Below the pieces are notes generated by a model, which saw only the letters and a program-made list of their open reading frames with translations, was not told the origin of the DNA and searched no databases. A stretch of 33,555 nucleotides of DNA from Candidatus Omnitrophota bacterium (GTDB lineage Bacteria; Hinthialibacterota; Hinthialibacteria; Hinthialibacterales; Hinthialibacteraceae), in the NCBI GenBank assembly GCA_040755155.1, contig JBFMBP010000068.1, forward strand, positions 1 to 33,555, read 5' to 3'. A program made the position numbers and the translations under genes. Positions within the stretch are counted from its first letter, which is position 1, and each line of letters begins with the position of its first letter. Of this stretch, positions 29,117-33,555 are shown one piece after another.

Positions 29117-31225
29117 CTAATCGAATAGAAGCGGTTCATAAGGCCGGTCGCCCATCATGCAGTATTCGTAAAGAGCCAACCATTGGCTGGCGGTCTTTTT
29201 GAGGTGACAAGATTCTTTCACCCATTGCCGAGCCGTCTCGTGATGGGAACGCCTCCATTCCGAATCCTTCGCCATGCGATGCACTTGATCGGCGAACGTT
29301 TCTACAGTGGTGGGGATGATAGGGCAGCTCATCGCGCCGAGATGCGTCAGCCTCGTTCGTCCGCCGAAAGAGATGCTTCCCATCGTCATGGCTTCCAGCG
29401 CCCAATATTCGCTTGCGCCGGGATCGAAAGAGGAGAAATAGATGTTGCATTGAGTCAATAATTCCCGGTTGCTTTCAAAACTTTCTCCGATGTTGATGAT
29501 CCAGGAATCGATGATTCCATCCTCCTGCAATTCGCGGCAAATTTCACGAAAGACGTAGGTTCCGCGCAAGCGGGTTTCGTCCGAATTCGTAATATGCCCG
29601 ATAACGATTTTCTCGCTCATATTGGATAGAAAAGTCTCCCGATCCGCGCAGCCGGTCATCCATCCTCCGAAATGGCGAAAAAGGGGCGAAGGCAGCGGTC
29701 CCGGACAAGAGGGATCGACGACGCCGCAGATGTGGGTTTGATCGTGAAAACGCTTGATATCGTTGAATCGCGCCTGCAAAACCGCCGGAGTATATTGAAT
29801 CAAGCAATTGGAGGGTTTCAACCAATGGCGCCAATCGATCCAAGGCAGGGCGGGGGGAAGATCCAAAAAGTGAAAAAACTCCGTCTTCTGAAACGCGGAA
29901 ACGAGGGCTTCTCTCTGCGCTTCGTCTTCCGTCGAATAATAATAATCGTAAGGCAGATCGTAGGCGCTGCGGCTTTCCAGGACGGTTTTTACGTTCTGTC
30001 CTCCGCAACGTTCCAACCCTTTTCTCAGCCAATTGAATTGCAAATCCGAATCGCGGGCGGCGATTAGAAGAATTTTGCGTCTTCCCGAAGGAGTGGAAGC
30101 GATCTGCTTGGCGAGTTGTTCCTTGGTTTTGGAAATCAGGCCGGGAACGATGGCGGGATCGTCTTTATCGGGTGGAATGGAGGAGAATATGGCCAGCGCT
30201 TTTTGATATTGGTAAGAATAGTAATAGCAATTTCCCTGAAACAGGCGCAGTTCCACATCCGATGGATTGCGATCGGCCGCCGTCGCCAACGCCAATCCGC
30301 CTTGCAAATAATCGCGCTGGCTGTAGCACGCTTGCGCATACCAATACGATGCGTCCCGTTCTAGAATCTTATCCTCCAGCAATGGTTTGAGAATCTTCCG
30401 GGCGCGATCGAAATCCCCCCATTGGCAAAGGGATTTGCCGTACTCCAACACCGCTGGAGCATAATACCTTTCCTCCATGATATAGCGGCAAAGCTCTTCC
30501 CAGGCCTCGTAATCGAATCGTTCGAAAGCTTGTTGGATCCACGCCGGAAAAGCCTCCAACAGGCAGCGGCTCCATTCCTCTTTCGGCCCATGTTCGACGG
30601 GCAATGGAGCAAAATCCTTCAATTTCCAGGCATAAACGACGATGCCGGTGGGCAATTGGTTCGAATCACGCCCGCCGCTGACGCGCACCGTAAATCCCAA
30701 ATCCTTCAACATGCCGGGAATATCGTTGAGGGAAAAAAAGGTAATATTATGCGGAGGGCGATAGGCCTCGTCAAAATACTTCGACGAGGTTGTTATGATG
30801 ACCAATCCGTTTTTAGGCAAAAGGCGGTTCGACTCGGCGAAAGCGTATCGGATGGTTTCCCAAGAAAATTGCGATAAGCATTGATTGAATATGATGGATT
30901 GAAACGAGCCGTCTCGAAAAGGCAGCGGCCGTCCCGGACTGACGATGGAACAGATCATTTTCAGATCGGGATTCCTTCGCCGCGCTTGCAAGGTTCCCGC
31001 CAACGACCCCTCCAGGCCGACGCAATCGATTCCATTCCGAAGGCAGCATTCCGTTAAAAGGCCGTTTCCCGCTCCCACGTCCAGAACCGGACCTTTCATG
31101 CCCATGCCCGACCAGCCGCGTACGCTGTTCTGGTATTTCGTCCATTTTTGCGCGGCGTATCCAAAAGTGAATTCCCGCTCCGAGTGAATATGACTTGGAG
31201 GAGGGGATAATATCGGTTTATTCAT
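29117..31225 (-). CDS. Trifunctional fusion: methyltransferase, TPR, glycosyltransferase-like
   Basis: A 702-residue protein with three recognisable parts. Residues about 25-215 are a class I methyltransferase: motif I VLDVGAGNGLLTE (48-60), acidic residue in CVGLEGS, then SFQSIIFNQCLSQFSWE. About 250-370 are helical TPR-type repeats (YGKSLCQWGDFDRARKILKP, LRLFQGNCYYYSYQYQKALA). About 380-690 look like a GT-B half: RKILLIAARDSDLQFNWLRK, then IVIGHITNSDETRLRGTYVF, CNIYFSSFDPGASEYWALEA and MTMGSISFGGRTRLTHLGA, which fits a G1 family donor domain. It probably works on the same glycan as its neighbours. AGGTGGT lies 6 bases before ATG 31225. It starts 15 bases after the deacetylase stop. Confidence 0.83.
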   Translation of the reverse strand: MNKPILSPPPSHIHSEREFTFGYAAQKWTKYQNSVRGWSGMGMKGPVLDVGAGNGLLTECCLRNGIDCVGLEGSLAGTLQARRRNPDLKMICSIVSPGRPLPFRDGSFQSIIFNQCLSQFSWETIRYAFAESNRLLPKNGLVIITTSSKYFDEAYRPPHNITFFSLNDIPGMLKDLGFTVRVSGGRDSNQLPTGIVVYAWKLKDFAPLPVEHGPKEEWSRCLLEAFPAWIQQAFERFDYEAWEELCRYIMEERYYAPAVLEYGKSLCQWGDFDRARKILKPLLEDKILERDASYWYAQACYSQRDYLQGGLALATAADRNPSDVELRLFQGNCYYYSYQYQKALAIFSSIPPDKDDPAIVPGLISKTKEQLAKQIASTPSGRRKILLIAARDSDLQFNWLRKGLERCGGQNVKTVLESRSAYDLPYDYYYSTEDEAQREALVSAFQKTEFFHFLDLPPALPWIDWRHWLKPSNCLIQYTPAVLQARFNDIKRFHDQTHICGVVDPSCPGPLPSPLFRHFGGWMTGCADRETFLSNMSEKIVIGHITNSDETRLRGTYVFREICRELQEDGIIDSWIINIGESFESNRELLTQCNIYFSSFDPGASEYWALEAMTMGSISFGGRTRLTHLGAMSCPIIPTTVETFADQVHRMAKDSEWRRSHHETARQWVKESCHLKKTASQWLALYEYCMMGDRPYEPLLFD

Positions 31226-31240
31226 GCAAGACCACCTGCC

Positions 31241-31960
31241 TCACGCTGCGGTTTCATGATTTTTTACCCAGTCCGACAAGGTGAGTTTACTCTTTCCCCG
31301 TTGAACCAGCCAGTCGCATAATCGTTCGAAAAAATCGCCAATCCCTTCTCGAGGATTGACGTAAGTCTGGAGCCAATTTTCCGGCGCCTCTTGCAAAAGC
31401 GTTCCCTGTTCGAGCGCGCTCTTTAAGCGTTCCCATTCTCCCCTCCCGCTCGAATTCAGAAAAATGTGAATGGGATGGAACTCGAATATTTTAAGACCCG
31501 GCGACTCCAAATCGAGAACGCGGATGTCATACGCCCGTCCTTCCGCCGCATGAAGCCCGTCGTTCCACCAAATGGGCAGACGTAAAAGTCCATTATGGCG
31601 AAACGGCTGCAAATGAGGGACATAGGGTAGAAGCAGGCTGGAGTCGTATTGCAGCCCAAACGACTTGTAGAGCGCAACTAATCCCCCATGCCAATACAAT
31701 CCATGCGAGCGCACCCCCGCCGCGCCGTGATGCTCTTCCATAAGGCGCCGCACGATCTCCATCGCCGAATCGCCTTGCGTCGAACTGGGATGGAAATTGG
31801 GATGAATGGCAATTTCATGGCGGGAAGAGGCTTCCCGCAGCCGAGGGGAGGGATGAGTGGAAAAGAAAACGCCGCGCAGTTCTCTCTCATCTAAGATGTT
31901 CAAAACATAATCCAGAACGTATTCCGGAGCCCAATCCACATCGAACGTTAAAAAATACAT
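31241..31960 (-). CDS. Polysaccharide deacetylase (NodB-like) family protein
   Basis: A 239-residue protein, first gene of the minus-strand cluster. Motif 1 is TFDVDWAPEY (5-14), where D7 and D9 replace the usual DD pair. Motif 2 HEIAIHPNFHP (48-58) carries the two metal histidines spaced H-x4-H. Motif 3 is VRSHGLYWHGG (about 84-94), the R-x-P-type arginine. FEFHPIHIFL near 160 has the late histidine. Deacetylation of an N-acetylated sugar on a lipid- or protein-linked glycan is the likely role. No signal peptide, so it acts in the cytoplasm. A tandem 10-base repeat sits right in front of the start. Confidence 0.86.
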   Translation of the reverse strand: MYFLTFDVDWAPEYVLDYVLNILDERELRGVFFSTHPSPRLREASSRHEIAIHPNFHPSSTQGDSAMEIVRRLMEEHHGAAGVRSHGLYWHGGLVALYKSFGLQYDSSLLLPYVPHLQPFRHNGLLRLPIWWNDGLHAAEGRAYDIRVLDLESPGLKIFEFHPIHIFLNSSGRGEWERLKSALEQGTLLQEAPENWLQTYVNPREGIGDFFERLCDWLVQRGKSKLTLSDWVKNHETAA

Positions 31961-31980
31961 AGCCTATCCAAGCCTATCCA
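31961..31980 (-). promoter_or_regulatory. Tandemly duplicated leader segment at the deacetylase ribosome site
   Basis: agcctatcca is repeated twice directly before the start codon, so the transcript reads tggataggct twice, then ATG. GGATAGG is a weak Shine-Dalgarno, and the second copy is 2 bases from the ATG. Two such sites in tandem could permit slippage-based changes of expression. Confidence 0.4.
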
Positions 31981-32039
31981 ATTTTTGCGATCGATCTCAT
32001 AGACGCGCATGGCGTCCGATATCTTTTCTCTTTATTTCC

Positions 32040-32068
32040 ATTGTAATGGACAGTGGGGAATTTGTCCA
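32040..32068 (-). promoter_or_regulatory. Promoter of the minus-strand glycan cluster
   Basis: Minus-strand TGGACA (32068-32063) and TACAAT (32045-32040) are 17 bp apart, each matching five of six consensus bases. It lies 80 bases before the deacetylase ATG. Confidence 0.55.
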
Positions 32069-32220
32069 AACGATTCATGAAGCCTTCGAATTTATTATCA
32101 TATTTTTTATAAGACGCCGTTATTAAGGCTGAAGAAGAAACCGGATGCGTATACTCCTTTCGTTCAATAGCCAATCTGTTTTGAGATGATCGCTAAAAAA
32201 ACCATACTAAAATTCTTGGT

Positions 32221-32382
32221 AATTGAGGCTCTTGCAAAATGAGTAAAATCCGCTTTTAAATTCTCCCCTCAATCTTGGGGGGAGTTAGAGGAGGGTTGAT
32301 TTGGTTAGACTTAAAGCACACCCCCTCCTAACCTCCCCCAAGCTTGGGGGAGGAATAATGGAGTTTTGCAAGAGGCTCAATT
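32221..32382. repeat. 162-bp MITE-like element with 19-bp terminal inverted repeats
   Basis: aattgaggctcttgcaaaa (32221-32239) and ttttgcaagaggctcaatt (32364-32382) are inverted copies with one mismatch. Inside are hairpin ctcccctcaatcttggggggag, hairpin cctcccccaagcttgggggagg, and a pairing of gttagaggaggg with ccccctcctaac. It would fold into a branched, cloverleaf-like structure. The layout matches the A/B elements at 19376 and 24758 though sequence differs. Non-coding. Confidence 0.75.
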
Positions 32383-32576
32383 GATAATCTTTGTTTTTAT
32401 AGCGCATATGGCTTCTCACTCTTACTTTTTTCCATAGTTATGATTCTATTCTCGCATGTCAATAGAAATAATCATAATGGGTGTAGCGCATCCATGAATC
32501 ATCCGCTAAGGTTTTTCCTATAATTATTGTTACATTTCTCATTATTAATTTTTTTTTGATTATTTTCAATTTTCCG

Positions 32577-32605
32577 TTGACAATTGGTTGTTTTTGCGCT
32601 TTACT
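32577..32605 (+). promoter_or_regulatory. Candidate promoter for the terminal secreted gene
   Basis: A perfect TTGACA (32577-32582) is followed after 17 bp by TTTACT (32600-32605), about 60 bases before ATG 32667. The -10 is weak. Confidence 0.45.
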
Positions 32606-32652
32606 CTTTTCTAGCGAATGCGTTGGGTCATTCCACAACCACATATTTCACC

Positions 32653-32660
32653 AAAGGAGG
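32653..32660 (+). promoter_or_regulatory. Strong ribosome binding site fixing the start at 32667
   Basis: AAAGGAGG lies 6 bases before ATG 32667. This rejects the longer frame from 32556, whose first 37 codons cover the promoter and ribosome site. Confidence 0.85.
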
Positions 32661-32666
32661 ATGCTT

Positions 32667-33548
32667 ATGCGTACTGCAAGTATCATTATGCTCGCAGTCT
32701 GCGCATTGCTGGCGGCGCCGTTGGCGCAGTCTCAACCGCAGACGCAGGAGTCGTATCCGGCGCCGGTTTCCGAATACTCGGAACAGACGGGGGTGGACGC
32801 GATGACGTTTCTCGCTTATCCAAAGTATTACAAACTTGCGGATGGGGCGCTGGAGTTGGTCAACACCAACCTCACCGCGTCAAAAAGCGGCGAGTGGGAT
32901 TACGAAGTCACAGCGGGAATTTGGCAGCTCTTTGTTCGCGCCGATGGGACCTTCCAAGCGCGCCACGAGGGCGACATCTTTACCTACCTCTTCGCCGGAC
33001 TAGGCGTAAGCCGAGGCGTGAACTACAAGCCGCTGGATTTAGGCAAACTAAACTGGGAGAATATCAGCGTCGTGGGTGATAGCGTGCGTTGGTCTGAAGT
33101 CCTGCCCAACGTGGACGTGACAGTGCGCTATATCCACGATATTCTGAAAGTGGACGTTCGGTTGAAGAGCGCGTTTATGCGGCAGCTGCGCGAACAAGTG
33201 AAATTAGGCATTTTGCCCTCGGACGAGTATCTTACCGCCCGGTTTGATATTCCTTCCGTGCAGATTACTACTCAGGCCAAGCAAAACGGCGAAGCGGCGG
33301 ATGTGTATGGGGAGAAACTACCATTGGATCAGCCGCTTCATTTCGAACGCGATGGGAAAGAACTGCACAAGCTGCTTCCCGTGAAGACTTACCTGGCGGA
33401 CGAAGCGGGGATGCCGCTGGAAGAGACGGCGCCCGTTATGCACCATCGGTTCGATGTACTCATAGCCCAGCTCGGCGGCGATCTTCACGCCCGCCTCGAA
33501 GGATTTATCCGCGCTGCGCACGAATTCCATATTGACTCCCGCGTATAG
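32667..33548 (+). CDS. N-terminal part of a secreted protein; C-terminus replaced at a junction
   Basis: The frame encodes 293 residues from ATG 32667. Residues 1 to about 22 are a signal peptide (MRTASIIMLAVCALLAAPLA, cleaved near AQSQ). The mature region is beta-rich, with VVGDSVRWSEVLPNVDVTVR and YIHDILKVDVRLK, which reminds me of the N-termini of large secreted repeat proteins in environmental genomes; I cannot name the family. From about residue 255 (base 33430) the frame runs antisense to a sugar-phosphate isomerase fragment, so the last 39 residues are almost certainly not original. The gene is therefore read as a truncated or mis-joined 5' part. Confidence 0.6.
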   Translation: MRTASIIMLAVCALLAAPLAQSQPQTQESYPAPVSEYSEQTGVDAMTFLAYPKYYKLADGALELVNTNLTASKSGEWDYEVTAGIWQLFVRADGTFQARHEGDIFTYLFAGLGVSRGVNYKPLDLGKLNWENISVVGDSVRWSEVLPNVDVTVRYIHDILKVDVRLKSAFMRQLREQVKLGILPSDEYLTARFDIPSVQITTQAKQNGEAADVYGEKLPLDQPLHFERDGKELHKLLPVKTYLADEAGMPLEETAPVMHHRFDVLIAQLGGDLHARLEGFIRAAHEFHIDSRV

Positions 33549-33555
33549 ATTGCCC
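33429..33555 (-). pseudogene. Sugar-phosphate isomerase/epimerase N-terminal fragment (xylose isomerase-like TIM barrel)
   Basis: On the minus strand, from the window end, a frame reads GNLYAGVNMEFVRSADKS, then FEAGVKIAAELGYEYIEPMV and HNGR. This is the first beta-alpha-beta unit of the AP-endonuclease-2/xylose-isomerase-like TIM barrel, where the family usually goes on with an ELL-type helix. Here, after NGR (codon ending at 33429), the frame changes to sequence that is only the antisense of the secreted gene (RLFQRHPRFVRQ), then stops at 33318. The break point is thus near 33428-33433. Either a real inversion/deletion junction or an assembly chimera near a contig end. Confidence 0.65.

Larger units (their letters stand above)
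31981..32666. other. Intergenic region between the glycan cluster and the last gene
   Basis: In addition to the cluster promoter (32040-32068), the TIR element (32221-32382) and the promoter and ribosome site of the next gene, the stretch 32383-32576 is AT-rich and has no convincing gene. A 61-codon minus-strand frame at 32459-32644 has poor composition and is not called. Confidence 0.45.

Noticed and set aside
32221-32382. tRNA-like cloverleaf
   Set aside because: Stems are too long and GC-biased, no T-loop GTTC or anticodon arrangement; terminal inverted repeats mark it as a mobile-type element.

Overview
The window looks like chromosomal sequence from an uncultured, probably Gram-negative-type bacterium. 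Coding GC is moderate (by eye about 50%), secreted proteins carry signal peptides and one has a lipobox, and the accessory content is rich: a sialate O-acetylesterase family enzyme, a pectate-lyase-like beta-helix protein, many glycosyltransferases, and gaps full of short dispersed hairpin repeats. This fits an uncultured PVC-like or Omnitrophota/Sumerlaeota/Hinthialibacterota-like lineage. That placement is a low-confidence inference; no rRNA or single-copy phylogenetic marker other than tgt is present. Both edges look rearranged (a transposase remnant on the left, a chimeric gene junction on the right), so the window may be close to a whole contig.

Layout. 1-621: AT-rich repeat DNA, a degraded transposase N-terminus and an unrecognised small ORF. 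645-1760 (-): tgt. 2226-2969 (+): GntR/HutC regulator behind a strong promoter flanked by an inverted repeat. 3066-3974 (-): secreted TPR protein. 4226-7926 (+): four overlapping genes (GT4 glycosyltransferase, GNAT, DUF2334 deacetylase, YbhN/AglD-type membrane protein) that look like one glycolipid or envelope-modifying operon. 8023-10530 (+): histidine kinase with a duplicated membrane sensor. 10882-15433 (+): sialate O-acetylesterase family protein, pentapeptide-repeat protein, pectate-lyase-3-like protein. 15733-18708 (-): beta-propeller lipoprotein fused to a GT-C transferase. 18864-19328 (+): Bcp peroxiredoxin. 19574-20587 (-): lone peptide-type ABC ATPase. 20784-22238 (+): radical SAM/SPASM-like protein. 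22304-23918 (-): AT-rich pair of secreted unknowns, the upstream one interrupted by an in-frame TAG. 24228-31960 (-): glycan-modification cluster of deacetylase, methyltransferase-TPR-glycosyltransferase fusion, methyltransferase, glycosyltransferase-TPR, FemAB/GNAT-like protein and hexapeptide acyltransferase. 32667-end: N-terminus of a secreted protein that runs into an antisense fragment of a sugar-phosphate isomerase/epimerase.

The most interesting material is (1) the minus-strand glycan cluster, where TPRs are fused to glycosyltransferases and one protein joins methyltransferase, TPR and glycosyltransferase; (2) the histidine kinase with two copies of its TM-sensor-TM module; (3) the propeller-GT-C fusion; (4) the secreted gene with an amber codon at the end of its signal peptide; and (5) at least four families of small dispersed inverted-repeat elements. 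No CRISPR array, rRNA, tRNA or intact mobile element was seen.
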